Source: SMAG-U1939 sp036376595 (GTDB lineage: Bacteria > Chloroflexota > Ktedonobacteria > Ktedonobacterales > JADMIN01). Taken from it: a DNA stretch of 26,146 nucleotides. Location of the stretch: contig DASVAA010000030.1 in the NCBI GenBank assembly GCA_036376595.1, positions 1 through 26,146 of the forward strand, read 5' to 3'. The notes beneath the pieces are model-generated. The model was not told the origin of the DNA and did no database searches. It saw only the letters and a list, made by a program, of their open reading frames with translations. Positions 8,879 through 15,827 of the stretch are shown piece by piece; within the stretch, counting starts at the first letter, position 1, and the number at the start of each line of letters is the position of its first letter. The translations under genes were made by a program, and so were the position numbers.

Positions 8879-9477
8879 CACCGCTCACGGCGACCACAGC
8901 GCTCGCGGTCTTCGCCTCCGGCTCCGGCACCAACCTGCAGCGCTTCATCGAAGAGACGCGCGCGGGCGGCATCATCCCCGCTCGGCTGGCGCTGGTGGTC
9001 TCGGATCGGCCCGACTGCTACGCGCTGGAGCGCGCGCGCGTCGCCGACATCCCCACGTTTGCCTTCGACCCCAAAGTCTATCCCGACAAAGCGGCCTGCG
9101 AGCGCGAAGTTCTCGCCGCGCTACGGGCGCACGATGTGACGTGCATTGCGCTGGCGGGCTACATGCGCATCATCGGCCCGACGCTGCTCGAACCCTATCG
9201 CGGGCGGATCGTCAACGTCCATCCGTCGCTGCTGCCGCGCTTCGCGGGTAAAGACGCCATCGGTCAGGCGCTGCGCGCGGGCGCGAGCGAGACGGGCGTG
9301 ACGGTGCATCTGGTGGACGAGGGGATTGACACAGGGCCGATCCTGGCGCAGCAGCGTGTCGCCATCCAGCCCAGCGACGACGCCGAGACCCTGGCGGCGC
9401 GCATCCATGCCGTCGAGCACCAGCTCTACCCGACGGTGGTGGCGGAACTGGTGCGGCGCGGGGAGCGTGCGCGGTGA
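8875..9477 (+). CDS. purN: GAR formyltransferase PurN
   Basis: Phosphoribosylglycinamide formyltransferase transfers a formyl group from 10-formyltetrahydrofolate to GAR. The 200-residue product starts at ATG 8875, overlapping the purM stop by four bases; the frame stays open upstream but only across purM. The N-terminal FASGSGTNLQ phosphate loop, NVHPSLLPRF with Asn114 and His116, and Asp152 in DEGIDTGPI are the catalytic set (equivalent to Asn106, His108 and Asp144 of E. coli PurN). No repeat insertion is present. It is the last gene of the purine run; the next gene is convergent. Confidence 0.97.
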   Translation: MTPLTATTALAVFASGSGTNLQRFIEETRAGGIIPARLALVVSDRPDCYALERARVADIPTFAFDPKVYPDKAACEREVLAALRAHDVTCIALAGYMRIIGPTLLEPYRGRIVNVHPSLLPRFAGKDAIGQALRAGASETGVTVHLVDEGIDTGPILAQQRVAIQPSDDAETLAARIHAVEHQLYPTVVAELVRRGERAR

Positions 9478-9498
9478 GGACCGCGCAGCCGCAGTAGA

Positions 9499-9512
9499 CC
9501 CGGAGAGCCGGG
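9499..9512 (+). terminator. Weak hairpin after purN
   Basis: CCCGG-AGAG-CCGGG forms a five-pair stem 21 bases past the purN stop, between convergent genes. No U-tract follows on either strand, so this is only a possible terminator. Confidence 0.25.
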
Positions 9513-9530
9513 CGGGCGGGCGCCGGTGGA

Positions 9531-9791
9531 TCAGAGTACGGCGACGAGGAGGAAGACGCCGAGCGCAACCGCGCTGACCAGGCACCCAAGACCCTGAATG
9601 CGCGATATCCGCGCCCACCCCTGGACGACTGCCAGCAGCACGATGCCCGCGCCGCAGAACCCAATCGCAGGCGCATGGGGATCGTACACCATGTGCATTG
9701 AGAGTCCCATGAGGAATCCGCTGGTGGCGGCGAGCACGACAAGCACGATGCGGATGGTCGGCAGCAGCGGGTCTGTACGCGGCGCGCTCAC
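9531..9791 (-). CDS. Small three-helix membrane protein, unknown function
   Basis: I do not recognise a family. The 86-residue product has three hydrophobic segments at about residues 12-34, 41-59 and 66-86 with short loops and no cytoplasmic domain. The gene is credible because the GTG start at 9791 has a strong AGGAGG (9797-9802) five bases upstream. It begins 16 bases after the stop of the TIR gene and probably is the last gene of the same - strand operon. By position it might act as a membrane partner or effector of the TIR/caspase pair, but this is only inference from linkage. Confidence 0.7.
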   Translation of the reverse strand: MSAPRTDPLLPTIRIVLVVLAATSGFLMGLSMHMVYDPHAPAIGFCGAGIVLLAVVQGWARISRIQGLGCLVSAVALGVFLLVAVL

Positions 9792-9807
9792 GATGGCCTC
9801 CTAAAAG

Positions 9808-10341
9808 CTAAAGCCCGGTAAAAATCCCCCGGAAGTAGCGACCCACCGCTTTGAGGATGCGCACCACAGGCGGCTCATCGGGAATCACTGTTGTGCCGCC
9901 GCCGCCTGTGAGCACCTCTGGGTGCTTGAGGACATAGACCAGCCGGCGGAGGGACTCGTCGTACTTGATGGGATGGGTGAAGTCGGCGTACTGGTACTTT
10001 GCTAGCTCGGGATGGACCCGCGCGGGGCTGGTCATGTCGAGTATCAGGGGGATGATGGCGATCGAGGGGTCGGCAACCTGCAGCTTCACGGCGCACTCAA
10101 CCTCGTCATGGACCCAGCTCGACACCGCGGCGTGCGAGGAGACGACGACCAGCACGTTGCCGCTACGCTTCAGCACCGCCCAGACATGGTCTTCCCATTT
10201 GAGGCCCGGTGCCATGTTCGTGTCGAGGTAGGTCAGGTCTGGGTGCCGCTCCAGACGCAGGCGTTTGATCAGGTCCGCGCGTAACTGCTCGCACCAGGGT
10301 GTATCCGCCTGGTTGTGTGAGATGAACGTCTGTCGAATCAT
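9808..10341 (-). CDS. Stand-alone TIR-domain protein, candidate NADase
   Basis: The 177-residue protein is essentially one TIR domain. It opens with the box 1-like TFISHNQAD (residues 5-13) and has a strand segment GNVLVVVSSHA (61-71). SSWVHDEVECAV (74-85) places Glu80 in the W-x-x-x-E context of the catalytic glutamate of TIR NAD-cleaving enzymes such as SARM1. TIR domains of this kind cut NAD+ or make cyclic ADP-ribose signals in bacterial immunity. ATG at 10341 is preferred because GGGAGGAG lies just upstream; a longer frame to 10428 has no such site and overlaps the caspase gene. The C-terminal part (about 130-177) is basic/hydrophobic with no clear helix. It follows the caspase-like gene by 31 bases. 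Confidence 0.88.
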   Translation of the reverse strand: MIRQTFISHNQADTPWCEQLRADLIKRLRLERHPDLTYLDTNMAPGLKWEDHVWAVLKRSGNVLVVVSSHAAVSSWVHDEVECAVKLQVADPSIAIIPLILDMTSPARVHPELAKYQYADFTHPIKYDESLRRLVYVLKHPEVLTGGGGTTVIPDEPPVVRILKAVGRYFRGIFTGL

Positions 10342-10372
10342 CCGCTCCTCCCTCCACGGCGCTCCGCGGTCG

Positions 10373-11662
10373 TCAATCAGATGCCTGTTCGTCGGCGCGC
10401 TCGACAGCGCCGGTCGCCGGCTCTCCAACCTGCTCCGCGCGCTGCGTTGGGTGTTCCGCCGTGCTGAAGAGCTCCGCCAACACCTCGGCGGCCACGGCGA
10501 TCATCAGGCGGCGGTTGCGCTCAGGCACCTGCTCCCAGGGGACGCGCGTCTCGTCGCGTGTGACGTAGCCGAAAGCGGGGGCCAGCCGCTCGTACGCCTC
10601 GTGGAACATCCTGGCGACCGCTTCCGCGTCAGGCATGTGCGACCTCCCCTCGAATGTGAAGGCTCGACTCTCACCGAGCAGATCCGCCTGCGCAAGCTGG
10701 TGGTAGAACTGGCCCAGCGGTGTCAGCTCGACGGTGTGGCCGCGCAGCGCGGCGAAGTAGAGCGCGGTATCGCGCGTCGGGCGCAGCAGTCGCGCAATCT
10801 GGTAGCGCTTGAACAAGTTGAAGAGTGCCACGTGGTGCGGATTGGCCTCCGGCCGCGTCACCTCATAGGACGGATCCAGCGGATAGCACGAATCGGGCGT
10901 GGGGAAGAGTCGTGGCAGGCGGCGCAGCTCGGCATCTTCGACGTCGGGCTGGCAGTAGCGGATCGTATCGAGCCGGGTGGCGTTCGACTTGTAGATCGGC
11001 CGCTGGTCCCAGGGTCCGAGCGCCTGCTCGACGTAGCTGTAGATCGCGGCGGCGGAGACGCGCCCGCGCACATCCGCCGCGCCGCCTTTGAGCGCGCCCA
11101 GCACCAGGCGCGTGAACATGCCGTGGCCGTCCAGCTCGACGGCGTGCTGGCGGGGACGCGCGGCGGCCAGCAGCGTGACGCCCGGCCGCAGGTAGAGGTT
11201 CTGCGTGTTGCTGCCTGCCTCCCCCTCCGCTTCGGTCTCGCCGAGCGCGCCGGAGTAGCAGGAGTCCAGAATCAACAGCACATCACGCGCGGTCGCGTGG
11301 TTCGCCATCTCGAGCAGATCGTTGAGCGCCAGGCCGGGGACCCTGGGGTTGCCATCAGAGGTCGCGAGATAGGTGCGGCCACCGGCGACGATTCCATGGC
11401 CGGCGTAGTAGAAGACCGCCAGACCCTCGTAGGCGAAGATATCCTTGATAGCGCGGCGCAGATCGGTGTACGTGACACGCGAGGCGACGACATCCTCCGC
11501 GGGTCGCCGGCCCAGCAGCACGCGGCAGGCAAAGTTGGGATCGTAGTTGGCGTGGAATGCCAGCACCTCGCGCATCGCCAGGGCGTCACCGGCACACCAG
11601 GTCAGCTCGGGCCGAATCTGGTCGTAGGCGTCAACGCCCACCAGAAGGGCGCGCCGGTTCAT
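10373..11662 (-). CDS. Caspase-like (peptidase C14) protein with C-terminal helical region
   Basis: A 429-residue protein starting MNRRALLVGVDAYD, the first strand of the caspase fold. Catalytic His89 is in VFYYAGHG and Cys135 in LLILDSCYSG; a GMFTRLVLGAL segment follows near 180-190, as in bacterial C14 proteins. The peptidase part ends near residue 240. The rest (about 245-429) is helical and unrecognised, with a segment near residues 300-330 (ALRGHTVELTPLGQFYHQLA) that resembles the wing of a winged helix. Bacterial caspases usually cut after basic residues and serve in cell death or defence. It overlaps the upstream helical gene by four bases (ATGA) with GGAGG six bases before the ATG, so the two are translationally coupled. 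The target protein is unknown. Confidence 0.9.
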   Translation of the reverse strand: MNRRALLVGVDAYDQIRPELTWCAGDALAMREVLAFHANYDPNFACRVLLGRRPAEDVVASRVTYTDLRRAIKDIFAYEGLAVFYYAGHGIVAGGRTYLATSDGNPRVPGLALNDLLEMANHATARDVLLILDSCYSGALGETEAEGEAGSNTQNLYLRPGVTLLAAARPRQHAVELDGHGMFTRLVLGALKGGAADVRGRVSAAAIYSYVEQALGPWDQRPIYKSNATRLDTIRYCQPDVEDAELRRLPRLFPTPDSCYPLDPSYEVTRPEANPHHVALFNLFKRYQIARLLRPTRDTALYFAALRGHTVELTPLGQFYHQLAQADLLGESRAFTFEGRSHMPDAEAVARMFHEAYERLAPAFGYVTRDETRVPWEQVPERNRRLMIAVAAEVLAELFSTAEHPTQRAEQVGEPATGAVERADEQASD

Positions 11663-12366
11663 TCGCCGCCTCCATCGCCCTTCGCGTGAGCGCCGGCCGG
11701 CACGGTCAGCGCCGCGACCTCCGCGCGGCCCGCCAGCGCCTCGTCGTGCGCCTGGCGCCGGGATGCCGCCTCCGTCTTGTCTGCCGGCTGCCCCATCCGC
11801 TCCAGCAACTCCAGCGCCCGCGCGAACTCGCGCTCCGCCGCGGCGGTATTCACCTCCTTGGCACGGCCGGAGGCGTCGCGGGCAGAGTGCAGGGCGAGGG
11901 TCGCGCGGTCGATGCTATCGAGCGCGGCGGCCAGAGGACCGCTCTCCTCCTCTGCCGCCCCGAAGCCGGCGCCGGCGCGCACCCCCGCGAGCGGGCTATC
12001 CGGCTCGCGCTGCACCCGCGCCAGCAGCACGTGGAAGACATCGTCGGCGGCCATCAGCGCGGTAGGCGGATCCATGCGATCCATCAGCGCGCGCTCCACC
12101 GCGGCAGCCGCCAGCGCCGCGCGCAGCCGCGCGCGCTCATCGGGCGTCAGCGGCACATTGGTCTCCAGGCGCTCCAGCTCCTCTGGATTGAGCGTTGGGA
12201 ACGAGATGGGCGCCTCCAACGAGTGCTGAAGGCGAGCCACCTTTTGGGAATGAGCGATGCCTTTATCGTCGAGCTTGCTGATCGGCAGGCCATGCGCCTG
12301 AAGGACGTCCTCCAGCTCGCGGACGAAGATGTTCCAGCGGATCTCCGGTGACTTCGAGAAGGTCAC
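11659..12366 (-). CDS. Unrecognised helical protein heading the caspase-TIR operon
   Basis: I do not recognise a family. The 235-residue product has two parts. Residues about 8-110 are mainly helical (WNIFVRELEDVLQAHG, KVARLQHSLEAPISFP, LNPEELERLETNVPLTPDERARLRAALAAAAVERALMDR); the first 50 could hold a helix-turn-helix-like fold. Residues about 135-225 are Ala/Glu-rich helix with coiled-coil character. I chose GTG at 12366 because AGGGAG lies a few bases upstream; the frame is open to 12435. It is the first gene of the - strand operon and overlaps the caspase gene by four bases. It could be the sensor, adaptor or transcriptional regulator of the locus. Confidence 0.75.
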   Translation of the reverse strand: MTFSKSPEIRWNIFVRELEDVLQAHGLPISKLDDKGIAHSQKVARLQHSLEAPISFPTLNPEELERLETNVPLTPDERARLRAALAAAAVERALMDRMDPPTALMAADDVFHVLLARVQREPDSPLAGVRAGAGFGAAEEESGPLAAALDSIDRATLALHSARDASGRAKEVNTAAAEREFARALELLERMGQPADKTEAASRRQAHDEALAGRAEVAALTVPAGAHAKGDGGGE

Positions 12367-12606
12367 ACTCTCCCTCGTCTCATCTGTTGCACCCAGCCTC
12401 CACTGGCGGACGAACGCCGGTGCGGCGCGCTGCACGCAGGATAGCAGGCGCGCCGCGCGGCGTCAAGAGGGCACGCAAGCCCACTCACAAGGCTGTGATT
12501 CTCGCCGGGCGGTTCCGCGTGGTTTCCTCTGACTGTCACCCGTGCGAAGCGGCCGCGAGCACGAATCGAACGTCCGTTTGTGATCGCCCCGAAGGAGGCC
12601 CTCGCT
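12367..12606. other. Divergent control region between the caspase-TIR operon and the small-peptide/TPR genes
   Basis: About 240 bases separate the two divergent start codons and must hold both promoters. I see no convincing -35/-10 pair or operator palindrome. The ribosome binding site AAGGAGG (12592-12598) for the small peptide is at the right end. Confidence 0.5.
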
Positions 12607-12750
12607 ATGCTGCGTCGTCTGTTCGCCCTGCTCGCCGTCGCCCTGCTGCTGGCTGGCTTCGGCGCCGTCCGCGCCACCACTCCGCGCGCCGCGTCGTACA
12701 TCGCCGGTGGGCCAAATGTCGTGTGCGGCGGTACGCCTCTTCCCTGCTAG
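12607..12750 (+). CDS. Small secreted peptide precursor, 47 residues
   Basis: ATG at 12607 has AAGGAGG (12592-12598) eight bases upstream. The product begins MLRRLFALLAVALLLAGFG, a textbook signal peptide with two arginines and a hydrophobic core, and a likely signal-peptidase site after AVRA (residue 23). The remaining 24 residues include Cys40 and a C-terminal Cys47 that could pair. It lies 160 bases before a TPR-like gene on the same strand, reminiscent of secreted peptide plus TPR receptor pairs (RRNPP systems), although there the peptide gene usually follows the receptor. An alternative is that it is the front of a frameshifted gene: a +1 frame from about 12730 to 12889 continues with protein-like sequence (FSSAQQAYFEHGVPPIARR). 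Confidence 0.55.
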   Translation: MLRRLFALLAVALLLAGFGAVRATTPRAASYIAGGPNVVCGGTPLPC

Positions 12751-12860
12751 TCAGGGCACTGGTGCTGCTTCTGGTGGTTTCTGGCTGCCAGGAGCAGCAC
12801 GCACGCTTGATTTCTCCTCCGCTCAACAGGCATACTTCGAGCACGGTGTGCCACCTATTG

Positions 12861-12886
12861 CCCGCCGGTTGATAATCACCGGCGGG
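12861..12886 (+). terminator. Hairpin between small peptide and TPR gene (terminator or attenuator)
   Basis: CCCGCCGGT, an 8-base loop, and ACCGGCGGG form a perfect nine-pair stem, followed a few bases later by ATTGTTTT. This resembles a rho-independent terminator with a weak U-tract, placed 13 bases before the GGAGG of the TPR gene. It could limit read-through from the peptide gene. Confidence 0.55.
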
Positions 12887-12910
12887 TGAGATTGTTTTGG
12901 AGGCGTTCAC

Positions 12911-14056
12911 GTGTACCACAGCTCGCTCGACCGCCCCTACGATCGGCTCGTCCTTCCCGAGCCTGGCTATTCCTGGTTCGTCGAGCGGCACCTCATCAAA
13001 GGCTACCGCTTGCTCAAGGTTGGAGGGTCCCACCCCAATGCCTACCTCCGCGCACACGAGCAAGCCTCCGCCTGTCTTGGGCGCGATATGTCGATCCGCC
13101 AGCGGATGCGCGTCTTCTACTTGCTTGGCTCGGTGCTGATCGCCGGCGAGGCGCTGGATCGCGGTATCATGTATCTGGAACAGGCCATGATGTCCGCCGC
13201 GCTCGTCCACGATTGGCTCGCCTGGGCCGAGCTAGCGTACCTCGCTGGGTCCGCCGAACAGGCGAGGGATCGTTTCAATGCGGCGTCCACCTATTTCGCC
13301 GAGGGATTAGACCTTCTGCACGAGGCATTCCGTGAGGATGGACCTGTTGCCGCTGATCTCGAGCTGGACCTGTCTGTCGGCGCGGCAGGGAGCGCTTATA
13401 TTTCCGATGACCACACCGATGCCCTCCTCCACCTCGGCATAGCCCACAGTCTCTTGGACTACGTCCCTTCCCACCAGGTGCGCTTAGGCTCCATCAACTG
13501 GATCCACGCCCTGATCCTGCGCTGGCAGGGCCATTCCGCGGCGGCGCTGCCGTATGCGGTGCAGGCCGACGGCGCCTACGAGCAGGCGACCACACCCACG
13601 GCGCGTCAATCGCATGGGCGCTTGCAGACAGTGACCGCCGACATCGCGCTCGACATCGTGGAGGAACTGCCCGAGGGCAGCGCACGCGACGCGCTGCTGG
13701 CTTTCTCTGAGGGGCTGCCCGCGCGGGCGCGCACGGTGGCGCGGCGCTACGACGATGAGATCGGTGCGTATCTGGCGGCGCTGACGCGGGCACGCTGGGA
13801 TCGCCTGGCCGACCGCAACGTCGCCACGCACGACGCGATCTGGGACGTGGTCCAGGGGGCGAAGCGGATTGGCAACGCGGCGCTGCTGGCGCAAGCGGGC
13901 ACGGCATGGGGCCTGGAGCTGGTCTCGCGCGGCTGGCGCGAGGTGGGCCTAGACCAGTACCGCCAGACGCTTGCCGATCTGCGCTTCACTGAGGTGCCAG
14001 CGATGGGCAAGTGGGCGCGCGGCAAGCTAATCGAGGCGGGTCTCCAGGGGTGGTAG
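12911..14056 (+). CDS. TPR-like helical repeat protein
   Basis: A 381-residue, almost wholly helical protein with TPR-like repeats. Examples are AYLRAHEQASACLG, MRVFYLLGSVLIAGEALDRGIMYLEQAMMSA, WAELAYLAGSAEQARDRFNAASTYFAEGLDLL, ALLHLGIAHSLLDYV and GHSAAALPYAVQADGAYEQA. No N-terminal helix-turn-helix, signal peptide or membrane segment is seen, so it is probably a cytosolic binding or scaffold protein. GTG at 12911 has GGAGG (12899-12903) seven bases upstream. It is divergent from the caspase-TIR operon and follows the secreted-peptide gene. It might be a peptide receptor of Rap type or a scaffold for the neighbouring effectors; the sequence alone does not decide. Confidence 0.8.
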   Translation: MYHSSLDRPYDRLVLPEPGYSWFVERHLIKGYRLLKVGGSHPNAYLRAHEQASACLGRDMSIRQRMRVFYLLGSVLIAGEALDRGIMYLEQAMMSAALVHDWLAWAELAYLAGSAEQARDRFNAASTYFAEGLDLLHEAFREDGPVAADLELDLSVGAAGSAYISDDHTDALLHLGIAHSLLDYVPSHQVRLGSINWIHALILRWQGHSAAALPYAVQADGAYEQATTPTARQSHGRLQTVTADIALDIVEELPEGSARDALLAFSEGLPARARTVARRYDDEIGAYLAALTRARWDRLADRNVATHDAIWDVVQGAKRIGNAALLAQAGTAWGLELVSRGWREVGLDQYRQTLADLRFTEVPAMGKWARGKLIEAGLQGW

Positions 14057-14113
14057 GCTGCCCGCACTGTTCGTGGAGTTGTCACGCCGGGCGAGTGAGC
14101 AATAGGGCGAGAA

Positions 14114-14133
14114 CGTGGGCTGAAGAACCCACG
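14114..14133. repeat. Hairpin CGTGGG/CCCACG after the TPR gene
   Basis: CGTGGG-CTGAAGAA-CCCACG forms a six-pair stem. Its GTGGGCTGAAG core looks like another short interspersed palindrome type. It lies 58 bases past the TPR stop and has no U-tract. Confidence 0.45.
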
Positions 14134-14216
14134 GGTAATCCCCTAACGTGCCGCTGGTTCCAACACCGCCGGCCCGGCCTGGATGAAAGATCCTCGCTGA
14201 TCCGTGGGCAAAGGCG

Positions 14217-14333
14217 CTCTCGCCTCCTCTGCGCCCACCGCGCCTTCTGAGGAACTCGATTTCCTCCTCTGCGTCTGCTGCATCTGTCTTCGCGTCCTTC
14301 GCGCTTGCTTCGCGTCCTTCGCGTTCTCCGAAC
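14217..14333 (+). repeat. Intergenic 9-base-unit repeat array
   Basis: CCTCCTCTGCGTC, TCTTCGCGTCCTTCGCGC and CTTCGCGTCCTTCGCGTTC units in the gap between the TPR gene and the convergent FAD oxidoreductase, the one purely intergenic copy. It ends within about 10 bases of the oxidoreductase stop at 14338. The gap 14057-14337 holds no gene that I can support. Confidence 0.8.
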
Positions 14334-14337
14334 CCCT

Positions 14338-15783
14338 CTACTCGCCGCGCTGGCCGAAGACGCGGCGCAGCGCGAGCCGCGCGGCGTGCAGGCCGCACAT
14401 GCCGTGGACGCCGCCACCAGGCGGCGTGGACGACGAGCAGAGGAACAGCCCCGGCACCGGCGTCGCGTAGGGCGTAAGGCTGACCACGGGCCGGGTGTAG
14501 AGCTGCCACAGGTCCTGCACGCCGCCGTTGATGTCGCCGCCGATGTAGTTGGCGTTGTAGGCCTCCATCTCGAAGGCGGTCAGCGTGTGGCGCGCCAGGA
14601 TGCGCTCGCGGAAGCCTGGCGCGAAGCGCTCGATCTGCGCCTCGACGCGCGCCGTCATATCCACGTCCGAGCCTGACGGCACGTGGCAGTAGGCCCAGAG
14701 GGTCTGCTTGCCGGAGGGCGCGCGCGTGGGATCGCAGAGGCTCTGCTGCGCCACGAGCACGAAGGGCCGCTCCGGCACCTCGCCCCGCGCCACCTGCCGC
14801 TCGGCCGCCGCGATCTCCTCCAGAGTGCCGCCGACGTGAACCGTCCCCGCCTGCCGGCACTCCTCCGCCAGCCAGGGCACGGGAGCGTCGAGGGCGTAAT
14901 CGAGCTTGAAGACGCCGGGGCCATAGCGGTAGCGTTCCAGCCGGCGCCGGTAGCCAGCGGGGAGCCGCTCGCCAGTGAGGGCGATGAGCTGCCTGGGAGT
15001 CACGTCGCACAGCACCGCACGGGCGGAGGGCAATTCAGCCAGGGACGAGATTGGCGTGCTGGTGACGATCTCGCCGCCCAGGGAGCGCAGGTAGGCGGCG
15101 AGCGCGTCGCTTATACTTTGCGCGCCGCCGCGCGGCACCGGCCAGCCGGCGACGTGCGCCACGATGCCCAGCACCAGGCCGAAAGCCGCCGTGACCGGCT
15201 TGCCGAGCGGCATCATGCTGTGCGCGGCGAGGCCGGCAAAGAGCGCCCGCGCGGCTGGGGTGCGGAAGCGTGTCTCGGCGAGCCACTGCGCGGGGAACAG
15301 CGCGCTCAACCCGAAGCGGGCCAGCGCGAGCGGATGCTGCGGCGGCAGCGGCAGCGGCCCCAGAATCGCCGCCTCGATCTTGGGCCAGTCGCGCACGAGG
15401 GGGGCCATCAGGCGGATGTAGGCTGGACCGTCAGGTCCGAGGCCGGCGGCCGTCTGGGCGAGCGAGTGGTGCAGCGCGGCCGCTGTGCCGCCTGGCAGCG
15501 GATGCGCGAGCGCGAGCGTGGGGTGCGCCCATGCGAGGCCATAATCCGCCAAAGGGAGGGAGCGGAAGAACGGCGAGGCGACCGCCAGCGGGTGGATCGC
15601 GGAGCAGACGTCATGCACGAAGCCGGGGAGCGTCAGCTCGGCCGAGCGGCAGCCGCCGCCCACCGTCTCGCGAGCCTCGTAGACGACGACGGAGTGGCCG
15701 GCGCGCGCGAGGGTAATCGCCGCGGCCAGCCCGTTGGGGCCGGCGCCGACGACGACAGCATCATACTGCGGGCGACGCGCCAT
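14338..15783 (-). CDS. CrtI/phytoene-desaturase-like FAD oxidoreductase
   Basis: A 481-residue flavoprotein of the NAD(P)/FAD-dependent amine-oxidase/CrtI superfamily. The N-terminal dinucleotide fold is DAVVVGAGPNGLAAAITLARAGHSV (GxGxxG at residues 13-18), followed by VYEARETVGGGCRS. The C-terminal PGLFLCSSSTPPGGGVHGMCGLHAARLAL is the second FAD-binding motif of the family. Such enzymes desaturate or isomerise isoprenoid chains, but many relatives have unknown substrates; no carotenoid genes are near, so I do not assign crtI. ATG at 15783 gives the canonical N-terminus right at the Rossmann fold; the open frame upstream crosses the neighbouring gene. It begins 44 bases after the ferritin-like gene and is probably co-transcribed with it. 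Confidence 0.88.
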   Translation of the reverse strand: MARRPQYDAVVVGAGPNGLAAAITLARAGHSVVVYEARETVGGGCRSAELTLPGFVHDVCSAIHPLAVASPFFRSLPLADYGLAWAHPTLALAHPLPGGTAAALHHSLAQTAAGLGPDGPAYIRLMAPLVRDWPKIEAAILGPLPLPPQHPLALARFGLSALFPAQWLAETRFRTPAARALFAGLAAHSMMPLGKPVTAAFGLVLGIVAHVAGWPVPRGGAQSISDALAAYLRSLGGEIVTSTPISSLAELPSARAVLCDVTPRQLIALTGERLPAGYRRRLERYRYGPGVFKLDYALDAPVPWLAEECRQAGTVHVGGTLEEIAAAERQVARGEVPERPFVLVAQQSLCDPTRAPSGKQTLWAYCHVPSGSDVDMTARVEAQIERFAPGFRERILARHTLTAFEMEAYNANYIGGDINGGVQDLWQLYTRPVVSLTPYATPVPGLFLCSSSTPPGGGVHGMCGLHAARLALRRVFGQRGE

Positions 15784-15827
15784 GTGCTGCTGATTTCCGG
15801 CCCGAGCGACGGACGAGACGCGCTCAC

